Source: Acholeplasmatales bacterium (GTDB taxonomy: Bacteria > Bacillota_I > Bacilli_A > Acholeplasmatales > Anaeroplasmataceae). Taken from it: DNA of 64,000 bases. Within the stretch, counting starts at the first letter, position 1. Every line of letters starts with the position of its first letter. Where the stretch lies: contig CAAGAX010000060.1 of NCBI GenBank assembly GCA_900767915.1, positions 103,340-167,339 of the forward strand, read 5' to 3'. A model generated the notes under the pieces. It was not told where the DNA came from. It was given only the letters and a program-made list of their open reading frames with translations, and searched no databases. A program made the translations under genes and the position numbers. Below are positions 33,301 to 41,902 of the stretch, in pieces.

Positions 33301-35084
33301 TAGTAAAAACAGATGGTATTTATAACAAAGATGAATTATCACATTTAGTAGATGTAATAAATGAAATGAATATTGATTTAAATAATAATGATTTATCTTC
33401 AAAAATTTCAAGCCAAATTTCAAAGCTAAATAATAAAACTGAAATAGTTGAACCTGATACTTCTAAAACAAAGCTAGATATTTTGTATTTATCAACAATT
33501 GTTAAAAGTGTAATAACAAAAGAAATTAAAAAAGAAAAGGATAATATTATATTACCTGATGATGCTTTAGATGGAAGCTATATTAGAAAAGATGAAATTA
33601 AAGCGTTAATTGATGTTATTAGCCCTTATGCAAATCCTGATGGATCAATAGATTATTCTAGTATTAAAGATAAATTACGTATATCTGAAAATGATTTTAA
33701 TGAGACAAATGGTAAATATATTAAGTCAAAGATACTACATGCAACAATTTCTAAATATTTAGCTGATGAATTAAATAAGGATAAAACAATAGTATTCTCT
33801 AGTTCATATACAGATTCTAGTTTAACTTATATTAAACCAATTGAGCTTCAAGCATTAGTTAATGCTGTATGTGCTATTAATAATAGTAAAGATGTTGGAA
33901 TGAATATTACTGTTGATACTACAAGTAAAATTAATAAAGAAACTCTTAAAACAAATATTTCTAACTCTTTAATTGTTAGAGCTTTAGTTTCTGATACAAT
34001 TAGCGATAGCATTGAAAAAGATATTAAAGAAATATATGATGAACTTACTATTTCTAATGGAACAAAAGTAATAAAATCTGAGGAATTAAATTCATTAGTT
34101 GATGTATTAGCTTTAAATAGTATTGATAATACTATCACTTTAAATGCCAATATTGATATTAATAGCTATACAATAGTAAAGAATGATATTGCTACTTTAA
34201 GAAATTCAAAAATTGTTTCTTATAAATTAACTAAAGAAATTGAAAACATGGGTATTTGTGGTGATGATAAAAAGTTGCCAGCTGCTTCTTATAGTAAAGA
34301 AGATGGCTATATTAGTGAAGATGAATTAAATTATCTATTTGATATAGTAAGTATAGATAATAAATTAAGTATAGCTAAATTAAAGAATAGTACATATACT
34401 TCAATAGATAAGAATAAAATAGAACCATTTAAAAATTCTACTATTGTAAGATATAAGATTTCTAGTTTTTTACCAGGTAATGATATTGTTATCCCTGATG
34501 AGGTATATGAAACTGATTCTAATAATAAAAAGCTTATTATAAGTGATGAATATCAAAAATTAATAGACGCATTAGTTTCTTTAGGTTTAACTGATTCTAC
34601 ATCATTTGACATTAGTAATATTGACAATAATTTTGATGATATTAAAGCTACTAAAGTAGCTAATAGTATTATCTTAAGAGCTACTATAACAGAAAAATTA
34701 GAAATAACTAATGAAGAAATTAGCTTATACTATTTTAGTGGAGATATTGATTCAACTAAGACAGTTAATGGTAAGCAAATTTTAATTCTAACTAATGATG
34801 AAGTAAAAAATATCCTTATTGGTATTACAAGTATGGGTATTGAAAATGGTGTATCTATAAGTATTAGTATAGATACAATTAAAAAATATACTGAAGATAC
34901 TCTAACGACAGTATTGAAATCAAATACTTTAAGATATATACTTTCTCAAGTTGTTTCTACTGTTTCTACTACAGCACCTACAAATAACGAATATGTATAT
35001 TTAAAAAATAATAATAAACTTGATTATATTTCCTTCTATACTTCAGATGAAATAAAGTCGGAAGTTAAAAATCTTCAAAAATAA
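30333..35084 (+). CDS. giant CvpA-like membrane protein with long repetitive extracytoplasmic region
   Basis: 1583 residues from the ATG at 30333 (SD AAAGGAGATG; the ATG at 30309 is upstream of it). Residues 1-210 hold about four membrane helices with CvpA/colicin V production-like features (GMIRGFRKSLILAI near 30, GAVVGGIRGFVSGFILVSL near 190). The other about 1350 residues are N/S/D/K-rich with no helix long enough for the membrane and with periodic units built of SxxLxxxLTKEIxx, I.DE.Y....I..DELxxLVDVIN. One 147-bp block is repeated almost exactly 267 bp later. Probably a cell-surface or envelope-spanning scaffold; function unknown. CvpA fusions of this length are not familiar to me. Confidence 0.65.
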   Translation: MTIDGIWFSIIPTILFILFLLIGILFGMIRGFRKSLILAIQACVIFIGCLIAYLIIVNNPNTDTRIVSIINNFMGENGLQNSFGVSSDCNSFKEILIQYIPKQMNMGDGIALILKDNGAYLVSIVNLVYHIVFALLFFIAYLLLVFIFYIVYLIAYPERRHKEKIIKKNLETDPNKKYKPHRGFGAVVGGIRGFVSGFILVSLVGSIFYIAGGTGEKEYESYDWGDESLNQGYSVYQALGSYGNTGIFKVLNNIKNKDNVPFYFFAANLVFSGNDVENNSNNLVLTRDLGELSIFSRNTFDLLVKYGRDDLKEAMKNPGENNSNLNNTITKIYKNPEFQNEFNALIDNFNTNTYFINMTFSVVDSFASHLDQININDDSNKDAYELLNVLFNSNYKSDYIPEDKDSDVVSTLKPSMLLNKEDVKATFNLIFDLLSQETTNDSVYDSVNLTTVALENIKDLSVLNTDNKSQLNPVFERLYTYLSNKYLTNDNTNDTTLLSTSYLLEDTNSESIDWIDELNNAISAISSSLKLFKSVYVPGSSDSIPVQIVTSLYNIFDTSNDKYTENNELYGSIVDRLANSKLLGKVFATNYITSSVINFLNSISNNANVYVPKKINYCNTESDGKIVYGEIYNLFKGIESILKNKESKNVVLKLVDSQSLENNDIKTLCTSLLSNDELTLNYLLDSQIVSSALSAVVFGLKIDNGFSLVFPNSSKKIIDGKTVNLIDSNEVKRVIRIIPSLVDNVLNTDDSTKGILSFATNNKENIAKSNILCATVANYLIHNLPENISDVLVINDTLKKDDIINNLDCSNENSLWPKEISSILEIFDSVIDIDNVDLNDSKALESALLNEIKNLNKPNKNDNNLTNLDVIYKSSILKDSLSKQLDSKLTSDIVDEETKKLVKTDGIYNKAELSHLVDVINEMDIDLNNTSEINTIVINEVKNLNKASTTNPTKTKLDVMYSSTLITSALSKQLDSKLTSDIVDEETKKLVKTDGIYNKDELSHLVDVINEMNIDLNNNDLSSKISSQISKLNNKTEIVEPDTSKTKLDILYLSTIVKSVITKEIKKEKDNIILPDDALDGSYIRKDEIKALIDVISPYANPDGSIDYSSIKDKLRISENDFNETNGKYIKSKILHATISKYLADELNKDKTIVFSSSYTDSSLTYIKPIELQALVNAVCAINNSKDVGMNITVDTTSKINKETLKTNISNSLIVRALVSDTISDSIEKDIKEIYDELTISNGTKVIKSEELNSLVDVLALNSIDNTITLNANIDINSYTIVKNDIATLRNSKIVSYKLTKEIENMGICGDDKKLPAASYSKEDGYISEDELNYLFDIVSIDNKLSIAKLKNSTYTSIDKNKIEPFKNSTIVRYKISSFLPGNDIVIPDEVYETDSNNKKLIISDEYQKLIDALVSLGLTDSTSFDISNIDNNFDDIKATKVANSIILRATITEKLEITNEEISLYYFSGDIDSTKTVNGKQILILTNDEVKNILIGITSMGIENGVSISISIDTIKKYTEDTLTTVLKSNTLRYILSQVVSTVSTTAPTNNEYVYLKNNNKLDYISFYTSDEIKSEVKNLQK
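32974..33120 (+). repeat. internal repeat, copy 1
   Basis: 147 bp that recur at 33241-33387 with two base differences as read by eye (GCT/GAT and GAT/AAT codons). The offset of 267 bp equals 89 codons, so the frame is kept. Confidence 0.9.
33241..33387 (+). repeat. internal repeat, copy 2
   Basis: Near-identical to 32974-33120. The flanks of the two 89-codon units are only loosely similar, which points to a recent duplication or gene conversion inside an older repeat array. Confidence 0.9.
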
Positions 35085-35100
35085 TCTTTTATTGAATACA

Positions 35101-35128
35101 AAAGGACACTAAATTTCTAGTGTCCTTT
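35101..35128 (+). terminator. terminator of the giant gene
   Basis: AAAGGACACTA pairs perfectly with TAGTGTCCTTT, followed by T. Confidence 0.9.
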
Positions 35129-35158
35129 TGCAATTATATACTTAAAATAATAAAAAAA

Positions 35159-35174
35159 ACAGCTATATAGCTGT
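35159..35174 (-). terminator. terminator of tRNA-His
   Basis: ACAGCTATATAGCTGT palindrome with a T-run on the minus strand. Confidence 0.75.
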
Positions 35175-35193
35175 CTTAATTATAAAAAAAAGA

Positions 35194-35270
35194 TGGGGCG
35201 CATGACAGGGATCGAACCTGCGCGTGTCGGAGCCACAATCCGATGTGTTAACCACTTCACCACATGCGCC
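35194..35270 (-). tRNA. tRNA-His (anticodon GTG)
   Basis: 77 nt with encoded CCA. The acceptor stem GCGCATG/CATGCGC is extended by the His-specific G(-1):C73 pair. Anticodon stem TCGGA/TCCGA with loop TTGTGGC gives GTG. D and T arms are normal (GGTTCGATCCC). Confidence 0.95.
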
Positions 35271-35302
35271 AAATATTATGCACAATTAGACGTGCGATTA
35301 AT

Positions 35303-35330
35303 ATTATACATAAAAAAATCATTTTGTAAA
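35303..35330 (-). promoter_or_regulatory. promoter of tRNA-His
   Basis: Minus strand TTTACA, 16 nt, TATAAT. Confidence 0.7.
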
Positions 35331-35400
35331 TAGAAACCATTGAAAAAAATAAAAAAAATGTTAAAATACTTTTGATTATATATGAAAGGAATTTAAAATA

Positions 35401-36705
35401 ATGTTTAAAACTATACTTAAAGTTGTCTATGTTACAATAGCGGCAGTTCTTTGTTTTATATTATATATGGGATTTTATAATACATTTAGATCTGATTATG
35501 TTATTGAATTAACATCTACAGCAGTAAAAGAAAAAGATTATGAAACAATAGCTAAAATTTTTAATGTTACATTTGATTTAAAATCAATTTTAGAAGAACA
35601 ACCTACAGATAAAGCTCATTTAGAAGTATTACCTTCTATTTCTAGAGTTGATGCTGTTACATATAGTAAGAAAGAAAACAGTGATGAATATACTGCTAAA
35701 ATTAACTATTTATTTGAATATAATTATTCATTCTATTTATATGAACCAAAATTTTCTATAGCAGATTCATCTGATAATGGTTCTATAACAAATAAGACTG
35801 CAATTAGATTTTATAATGATGAGAATAAAAGCTTTGATTATTTATTAAAACTTACATCTACTGTTAATAAAGATAAATATTCATCTAAACCAGAAACTCT
35901 TTCTGATGCATTATTAAAAACAGGAAGAGATCAATTACAAATTTTAAATTTAATTAATGCTACATATGTTACAATTAATGAATCAGTAATTAATTATATT
36001 CAATCTGATTATTTAGACGGAAAAGCAATTACAAGCTATTCTATTATTGATGGAAATGGTGAATTAGTATTTGAACCTAAAAGCATTAATTTAGATTTTT
36101 CTCAACAATTCTTTAAAGAACAAGAAATTATTGATTTTAAAGCAAAATACTCTGCTGTAATTGAAGCTCAAAAGGAATCAACTGATGCTGGCAATAGTAA
36201 ATATTCAGAATTTGAGGAATGGTATTACGGAAAGAATAAGGATGGTGTTTTCTATACATTCTATGAATCAGAAGAACATCCTACATATATGCATCAGCTT
36301 GATGAAGCAGCATTAAAGCCTGCTTCAATCATTTGGAAAACAATTGGTATTATTGCATTATTCATATTAGCTTGTGTAATTCTTTATATATTATTATTCA
36401 ACTTTAAATGGATTAAGAGAATCATTACTAGAAGCGGAAAAAATGAAGGACAATATTCTCCAAAAAATTCAGCTCAGAAAAAAAATTCAAATAATAATAC
36501 AAATAAAGCTTCAGCTAATACAAAAAATTCAAATAAATCTGTTAAGGTAGAGGCTACTAATTCTAAAGCTAATTCAAATTCCTCAGTAGATACTAAGGCA
36601 ATATCTAGTAATATTAATAATAATACTAACAATGTATCAAGCGAAGCTAATAATGAAAAAATAGAAGAAAATCCAACTATAACTGATTCTAATGAATCTA
36701 AATAA
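35401..36705 (+). CDS. bitopic membrane protein with large extracytoplasmic domain, unknown function
   Basis: 434 residues, SD GAAAGGA. An N-terminal helix (about 6-25) acts as signal anchor. A soluble middle domain of about 280 residues is predicted outside the cell. A second helix (IIALFILACVILYILLF, about 316-332) is followed by a basic KWIKRIITR stop-transfer and a cytoplasmic N/S/K-rich tail of about 90 residues ending in acidic residues. I recognise no family. It follows the giant CvpA-like gene with only tRNA-His between on the other strand, and the low-complexity N/S style is shared, so a common envelope role is possible. Confidence 0.6.
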   Translation: MFKTILKVVYVTIAAVLCFILYMGFYNTFRSDYVIELTSTAVKEKDYETIAKIFNVTFDLKSILEEQPTDKAHLEVLPSISRVDAVTYSKKENSDEYTAKINYLFEYNYSFYLYEPKFSIADSSDNGSITNKTAIRFYNDENKSFDYLLKLTSTVNKDKYSSKPETLSDALLKTGRDQLQILNLINATYVTINESVINYIQSDYLDGKAITSYSIIDGNGELVFEPKSINLDFSQQFFKEQEIIDFKAKYSAVIEAQKESTDAGNSKYSEFEEWYYGKNKDGVFYTFYESEEHPTYMHQLDEAALKPASIIWKTIGIIALFILACVILYILLFNFKWIKRIITRSGKNEGQYSPKNSAQKKNSNNNTNKASANTKNSNKSVKVEATNSKANSNSSVDTKAISSNINNNTNNVSSEANNEKIEENPTITDSNESK

Positions 36706-36723
36706 TTAATATTTAAAATTATA

Positions 36724-36790
36724 AAATGGTACTAAAAATGGCAATTTCTAGCAACAATTTGTTGACTAGATAGCCTTTTTAGTACCATTT
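36724..36790. terminator. long bidirectional terminator hairpin
   Basis: AAATGGTACTAAAAA (36724-36738) and TTTTTAGTACCATTT (36776-36790) form a perfect 15-bp stem. Inside are GGC/GCC and a second stem CTAGCAACA/TGTTGaCTAG. It lies between convergent genes. Confidence 0.8.
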
Positions 36791-36820
36791 TTTTATGTAA
36801 TGATATAATAATTTACATTA

Positions 36821-38146
36821 TTAAGATTTATCTATTAAATCCTTTAATAAATGGATTCCTTCAATTAGTTTATCGTCATCTATTGATGTATATCCCAATA
36901 AAAAATAATTAGATTCCTTTTTATACTCATCATAGTCAGTAAAGGAATACATTTTAATTTTATTATCATCTAGTATTTTTTTGAAATTGTTATAATTATT
37001 TATATTTAATTTAATTACTAATGATAAATAATTTCTTTTTTCATCTGCTTCAATATTTAATTGTGTTAATAAATTAATTATTAGATTTCTTTTTCGTAAA
37101 AATTCTCTTTTCTTTTTGTTGAGATGAGAAGCATAATAACCTTCACTAATAAATCTTGCTAAGGCTAGTTGATTTAGGGTTGGAACATTATTTGAATATA
37201 GAGAATATTTTTCATTGTATTTTTTCATTAAATCAAATGGTAATATTGTATATGCAATTCTTAATCCTGGAAATAAAGTGGTAGAAAATGTAGAAAAGAA
37301 TATAACATTATTAGGAATTAAGCTAATTATTGATGTTGTAGGACTACCATTTATTCTAAACTCTGCATCAAAATCATCTTCAATAATATAGCTATTAGTT
37401 TTAATTGCGAAATCTGCTAATTCTTTTTTTCTAGAAATTGTCATTTTAATACCAGTAGGGAATTGATTGAAAGGAGTAGTATACAAAATAGTTCTATTCA
37501 TAGGAATGATAACACCTTCATTATCTAGATTTTGATAATTAATAGTGAAGCTTTTATTATCAAACAAATATTTAAGCTTATGATAACCTGGATTTTCTAA
37601 TGTAATATTATTTATTTCTAATAAAGGTATTATATCCTTTAGCATTTCCATTCCAGTACCTATAATAATTTGATTTTCATTGACATTTATATTTCTATTA
37701 ATTGCTAAATGATTTTTTATTGCTAATCTTAAATTTAAATCTCCAATAATATTAGTTTTATTTAGATAATTTTCTTCTAGTAAAACTTCCTTCATTACCT
37801 TATTATAGCTTTTATAATTAAAGCTACTTGCATTTAAAGTTGAAAAATCATAAGTAATATCTTTAGATTTTACTATTTGATTTATTTTATAACTATTAGA
37901 AGTAGTTATTAGTAGTTGCTTTGTTACATAATAACCACTTTTTTCTATTGAATAGATATATCCCTCATCTAACAAAAGATTATAAGCATTAATAACTGTA
38001 TTTATGCTTATATTTAAATCCCTAGAAAGATTTCTTTTAGAAGGGAGCTTTTCTCCTCCCTTTAAGGTGTTATTATTAATTAGCTTTTTTATTTCCTCAA
38101 AAAGCTCTAAATATTTTGGGGATTTATTTTTTAATATAATATCCAT
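36821..38146 (-). CDS. MocR/PdxR-type regulator (GntR HTH fused to aminotransferase fold), PLP lysine replaced
   Basis: 441 residues. An N-terminal GntR winged helix (LPSKRNLSRDLNISINTVIN, about 40-59) is joined to a class I aminotransferase-like domain (about 95-435). Readable PLP-site motifs are YTTPFNQFPTGIKM (about 222-235) and IIEDDFDAEFR (about 256-266, the Asp for the pyridine nitrogen). Where MocR proteins have FSKTLFPGLR, with Lys forming the Schiff base, this one reads FSTTLFPGLR: the codon at 37280-37282 is ACC (Thr289). PLP could not bind covalently. No SD-quality sequence; the start at 38146 overlaps palindrome ATGGTACCAT. Divergent from a WYL regulator. Confidence 0.85.
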   Translation of the reverse strand: MDIILKNKSPKYLELFEEIKKLINNNTLKGGEKLPSKRNLSRDLNISINTVINAYNLLLDEGYIYSIEKSGYYVTKQLLITTSNSYKINQIVKSKDITYDFSTLNASSFNYKSYNKVMKEVLLEENYLNKTNIIGDLNLRLAIKNHLAINRNINVNENQIIIGTGMEMLKDIIPLLEINNITLENPGYHKLKYLFDNKSFTINYQNLDNEGVIIPMNRTILYTTPFNQFPTGIKMTISRKKELADFAIKTNSYIIEDDFDAEFRINGSPTTSIISLIPNNVIFFSTFSTTLFPGLRIAYTILPFDLMKKYNEKYSLYSNNVPTLNQLALARFISEGYYASHLNKKKREFLRKRNLIINLLTQLNIEADEKRNYLSLVIKLNINNYNNFKKILDDNKIKMYSFTDYDEYKKESNYFLLGYTSIDDDKLIEGIHLLKDLIDKS

Positions 38147-38286
38147 GGTACCATCATTCCTTTAATTTAATATATTTTTATGATACCACATCTTTTTTTA
38201 TAGTAAAATAAAAATAATTTTATCCTTTATTTAATTTTAATAAAATGGTAAAATATTTGTGGTATTTTGAAAATGGGTGGTAATTT
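38147..38286. promoter_or_regulatory. divergent regulator intergenic region with paired motifs
   Basis: Contains ATACCACA (38183-38190) and its inverse TGTGGTAT (38258-38265), plus ATGGTACCAT at the MocR start. Such TGGTA/TACCA elements may be operators for the MocR or WYL protein. Confidence 0.35.
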
Positions 38287-39231
38287 ATGAATCGTGTTGC
38301 TTCTTGTATAAAATTAGTTCAAATATTAAGTGCGAATGATGATTATGTTTCAACAAAGGAATTAGCAGAGATATTAGAAACTAATGCTAGAAATATAAGA
38401 GAATATATAAAGGAACTAGAGGTTGCAGGCTATGTGATTCAATCATCTCAGGGTATTTATGGAGGATATAGACTTGATAAGACAACACTATTACCTAATA
38501 TTAAGCTGAATGAAGAGGAATTAAGTTCTATTAATAAAGCTAATAGCTTCTTAGCTAATTCTAGTGATTATTTAGATTATAATAAATATAGTGTAGCAAT
38601 TGGGAAGGTTTTATCAACTATAGATAGTCAAAAGGTTGTTACACCAATTACTATGATAGATAGGTTTCCTTTATCAATGGATAAAGCAAAGCTACAAGAA
38701 AGATATTCCATTATAGAAGAAGGAATTTCTTCTCAATTAAAGGTAGAAATAAATTATACATCACAAACTGGTAAGTCTAAGCTTCATATTATTCATCCTT
38801 ATAAGCAATTTTTGTATAATGGAAGTTGGTTTGTTTTAGCTTTTAATGAAACTATTAATGATTTTGGTTATTTTAAGCTTAATAGAATAGATGAGATTTT
38901 TAAAACTAGAAATCATTTTACAATAAATAAGAGCTTTTATGAAAAGAATTATTTAGATGATTTTGGTATGAAGCAAAATGGAGAATATTATCATATTGAG
39001 CTTGAGCTTTCTAATCTTAATACTGCTGTAAAAGAAAGAATTTATGGTAAGAATCAGCATATTGAAGTAATAGATGATACTCATGTAAAGTTTTCTTGTG
39101 ATATGCAAAATAAAAGTTTAATTTTATCATTTGTTTTATCACTTGGTAATAGATGTAAGGTTATTTCTCCTGAATGGCTTATTGAGGATTTAAAAAATAG
39201 TTTATGGAGTACAATTGAAAAATATGAGTAG
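38287..39231 (+). CDS. HTH-WYL domain transcriptional regulator
   Basis: 314 residues, SD GGGTGGT. An N-terminal DeoR-type winged helix (TKELAEILETNARNIREYIK, about 20-39) is followed by a WYL domain with the typical strands VEINYTSQTGKSKLHIIHPY and NGSWFVLAFNETINDFGYFKL (about 180-200) and a C-terminal WCX region. WYL proteins sense ligands such as nucleotides or ssDNA and usually regulate nearby genes. It overlaps the HAD gene by 8 nt and leads a three-gene unit. DNA-binding targets are unknown. Confidence 0.9.
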   Translation: MNRVASCIKLVQILSANDDYVSTKELAEILETNARNIREYIKELEVAGYVIQSSQGIYGGYRLDKTTLLPNIKLNEEELSSINKANSFLANSSDYLDYNKYSVAIGKVLSTIDSQKVVTPITMIDRFPLSMDKAKLQERYSIIEEGISSQLKVEINYTSQTGKSKLHIIHPYKQFLYNGSWFVLAFNETINDFGYFKLNRIDEIFKTRNHFTINKSFYEKNYLDDFGMKQNGEYYHIELELSNLNTAVKERIYGKNQHIEVIDDTHVKFSCDMQNKSLILSFVLSLGNRCKVISPEWLIEDLKNSLWSTIEKYE

Positions 39232-39862
39232 TATTAAGCATATATTTTTTGATTTTAATGGTACATTGATAAATGATGTTGATTTATGTTTAGAGCTATT
39301 AAATGGCTTATTAAAAGATCAAAATAAAAAAGAAGTAACTCTTGAGGAATATAAAAATATATTTACATTTCCAATAGAGGAATATTATAGAAGAGCTGGA
39401 ATTGATTTTAATATTGAAACATTTCAATCATTATCATTAAAATTTATTACAAAATATCAGCCAAGAAGCTTAAATTGTGGATTATATCCTAAGGTTTATG
39501 AAACAATTAACAGATTAAGAGAAATGGGGTATCATACTTATATATTATCAGCCAGCGAAAAGAATAATTTAATTGAACAATGTAATCATTATAAATTATT
39601 GAATTTATTTGATGATATATTAGGTATTGATGATATTAATGCTAGAAGTAAGGTTGATATTGCGATAAATTATTGTGAAAAAAATAATATTAATTCAGAT
39701 GAAGTATTATTTGTCGGAGATACTCTTCATGATTATGAGGTTTCTAAGGCAATAAACGCAAAATGCTATTTAGTTTCATGTGGACATCAATCTAAAGAGG
39801 TACTTAGTGAGGCTAATGTACCCATTTTAAAAAATATTTATAACTTATTGGAGGAATTATGA
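39224..39862 (+). CDS. HAD-superfamily phosphatase (phosphoglycolate phosphatase-like)
   Basis: 212 residues from the ATG at 39224, inside the end of the WYL gene. HAD motif I FDFNGTLIND has Asp nucleophile DFNGT, with Asn in place of the more usual second Asp (DxDGT). Motif II is ILSASEKN, motif III Lys around RSKVD, motif IV VLFVGDTLHDYEVSK. Asn at the +2 position of motif I also occurs in some Gph-like members, so activity may persist but should be tested. C1 cap. Substrate unknown. It overlaps the FG-GAP gene start by 4 nt. Confidence 0.82.
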   Translation: MSSIKHIFFDFNGTLINDVDLCLELLNGLLKDQNKKEVTLEEYKNIFTFPIEEYYRRAGIDFNIETFQSLSLKFITKYQPRSLNCGLYPKVYETINRLREMGYHTYILSASEKNNLIEQCNHYKLLNLFDDILGIDDINARSKVDIAINYCEKNNINSDEVLFVGDTLHDYEVSKAINAKCYLVSCGHQSKEVLSEANVPILKNIYNLLEEL

Positions 39863-41811
39863 GAATAATTAATGAGAATTTTAGTGATTTTAATTTATGT
39901 GAATATCCTTATGATAGATTTCATACGGCTTTAGGAGAATATCATCATATTGTTTCACCTGGGTATTATGGTAATTGGTATGATCCAATTTCTTTACATC
40001 AGTGGAGAAGTCTTGATGGTAGCTGGATGGTTACTGAGGAAAATGGTGTTCATTATATGGAGCAAAATAGAGGGGATAACTCTAAGGATGCCTTTAAGAA
40101 TGTATATTGCTGCTTAACTCATAAAAGCTCTTTATTTTCTAGTTACACTTTATCTTTTAAAGTAAGGTTATTTGAGGTTAATCATTATTGTGGAATGGCC
40201 TTTTATTATATAACTTCTAGAAATTATTATGCAGTAGGTATTAATGGAAAGAAAATCGCCTTATATCATAGAAATGAGGAAACATTTGATACTATTTCTG
40301 AAAATGAAATTGATTTTGATGATTTTAAGGATTATAGCATTAAAGTAATTGTTGATAAGCATGTTATAGTATATTTAGATGATAAGAAAATACTTGAAGG
40401 TGATGTAAAGCCAATTTATCCTTCAAAAATAAGCCTAGTAGCTAAAAGTGCTTGTCGATATTCTGATGTTTATGTTGATATGAGTGAGCTTGAATATCAA
40501 AATCATCTAGAATTGATGAAAAAGCTAAATAATAGATTAGAGGAAAAAAGAAGTAAATATAGTCCTTTAGAATGTATTAAGAAAATAGATTTAAAGGATT
40601 TTGGTAGTGGAAGACAATTAAGAATCGCTAGAACTTCAAATAAGACTATATTTATTTTAGCACAGCATCAAAAAAGAATGATAAGGGATTCATTTGCTCA
40701 TTTATCTAGTATGACAGCCTTTGATATTGAAGGAAATGTATTATGGAAAATAGGTGAAAGTAATCCTACATTTGATAATACATTTATTTCTTGTGATTTG
40801 CCTTTTCAGATTGCTGATATTAATAATGATGGTAGACTTGAGGTAATATACGCAAGGAATTTTATGGTTCATATCATTGATTTATTAGATGGACATGAAA
40901 TTAAATCTATGAAGACTCCTATTATTAAGGACGATCCTTTAGTTAAAAATGAGCCATTTTATCGTTTAAATGTTGATGCGATAAGAGTAGCTGATTTTGA
41001 GGGATTAGGATATAAGGGAGATTTCATTATAAAGGATAGATATCAAAATGTTTGGGCATATAATAAAAATATGGAATTAATGTTTAGATATCATCATAAG
41101 AATACAGGTCATTTTCCTTATATTTATGATTTTAATAATGATGGTAAGGATGAAATGTTTGTTGGATATGATATGGTTAATAGTAAAGGAGAAATTGTAT
41201 TTTCCTTACCAATGAATTCTGATCATACTGATGAAATTATTTATGCACCACTTGATTTAAAAGATGATTATAAACTTGTTTTAGCATCAGGAAACGAGGG
41301 TATGAATATTGTTAATTTGGATGGTACTATTTATAAGCATAATGAAATAGGTCACGCTCAAAGAATAAGTGTTGCTAAATTCGATAATAATATGGATGGA
41401 TTAGGAATTTGTGCTACAGCATTTTGGGGTAGTGATGGAATTGTTTGTACATATGATAAGGATGGTAATTTATTACATCAAATTGAGGTTGAAACAAAAG
41501 GTACTATTATTACGCCAGTTAGCTATGATGGAGTTCATAATTTAATTTTACTACATGCAGGTAATGATGGTGGTTTAGTTGATTTTGAGCTTGATAGAGT
41601 TGTACCATTCCCTTTAGATAATCATCCTGATATTTCTACTGAGGTTTTTGATATTGATGGTGATGGAATAGATGAAATTATTTGTTGGGATTTAAAGGAA
41701 ATGTGGATTTATAAGGCTAAGGAATTTATATGTTCTAAGGATGATATAAAATATCCTTTAGATAGCTTTTCTAATTATAGAGGAGAATATATTATTCCTA
41801 AGAAAAACTAG
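39859..41811 (+). CDS. LamG-like plus FG-GAP repeat protein, possibly a polysaccharide lyase relative
   Basis: 650 residues, SD GGAGG. No signal peptide or membrane helix. The N-terminal part (about 1-205) is a beta-sandwich resembling concanavalin-like domains (GYYGNWYDPISLHQWR). The C-terminal two-thirds is a beta-propeller-like array with calcium-type loops IADINNDGRLEV, IYDFNNDGKDEMFV and FDIDGDGIDEII, as in rhamnogalacturonan lyases and integrin-like FG-GAP proteins. Enzymes of this build are normally secreted; the lack of an export signal is odd. It is the last gene of the WYL-HAD unit, so the regulator may control it. Confidence 0.65.
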   Translation: MRIINENFSDFNLCEYPYDRFHTALGEYHHIVSPGYYGNWYDPISLHQWRSLDGSWMVTEENGVHYMEQNRGDNSKDAFKNVYCCLTHKSSLFSSYTLSFKVRLFEVNHYCGMAFYYITSRNYYAVGINGKKIALYHRNEETFDTISENEIDFDDFKDYSIKVIVDKHVIVYLDDKKILEGDVKPIYPSKISLVAKSACRYSDVYVDMSELEYQNHLELMKKLNNRLEEKRSKYSPLECIKKIDLKDFGSGRQLRIARTSNKTIFILAQHQKRMIRDSFAHLSSMTAFDIEGNVLWKIGESNPTFDNTFISCDLPFQIADINNDGRLEVIYARNFMVHIIDLLDGHEIKSMKTPIIKDDPLVKNEPFYRLNVDAIRVADFEGLGYKGDFIIKDRYQNVWAYNKNMELMFRYHHKNTGHFPYIYDFNNDGKDEMFVGYDMVNSKGEIVFSLPMNSDHTDEIIYAPLDLKDDYKLVLASGNEGMNIVNLDGTIYKHNEIGHAQRISVAKFDNNMDGLGICATAFWGSDGIVCTYDKDGNLLHQIEVETKGTIITPVSYDGVHNLILLHAGNDGGLVDFELDRVVPFPLDNHPDISTEVFDIDGDGIDEIICWDLKEMWIYKAKEFICSKDDIKYPLDSFSNYRGEYIIPKKN

Positions 41812-41844
41812 TTATTATTTAAGTTATCTCGAAAAGATTTTTAC

Positions 41845-41873
41845 TTGAAAATTAATTCTGTATCGTATATAAT
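41845..41873 (+). promoter_or_regulatory. promoter of the lipoprotein gene
   Basis: TTGAAA, 17-nt spacer, TATAAT; SD GGAGGT follows. Confidence 0.8.
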
Positions 41874-41902
41874 AAAAGGGATTATTCTTTGGAGGTTTTA
41901 CA

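Noticed and set aside
32974..33387. Insertion sequence or MITE at the repeated 147-bp blocks.
   Set aside because: The blocks are in-frame coding repeats with codon-multiple offset, lack terminal inverted repeats and target duplications.
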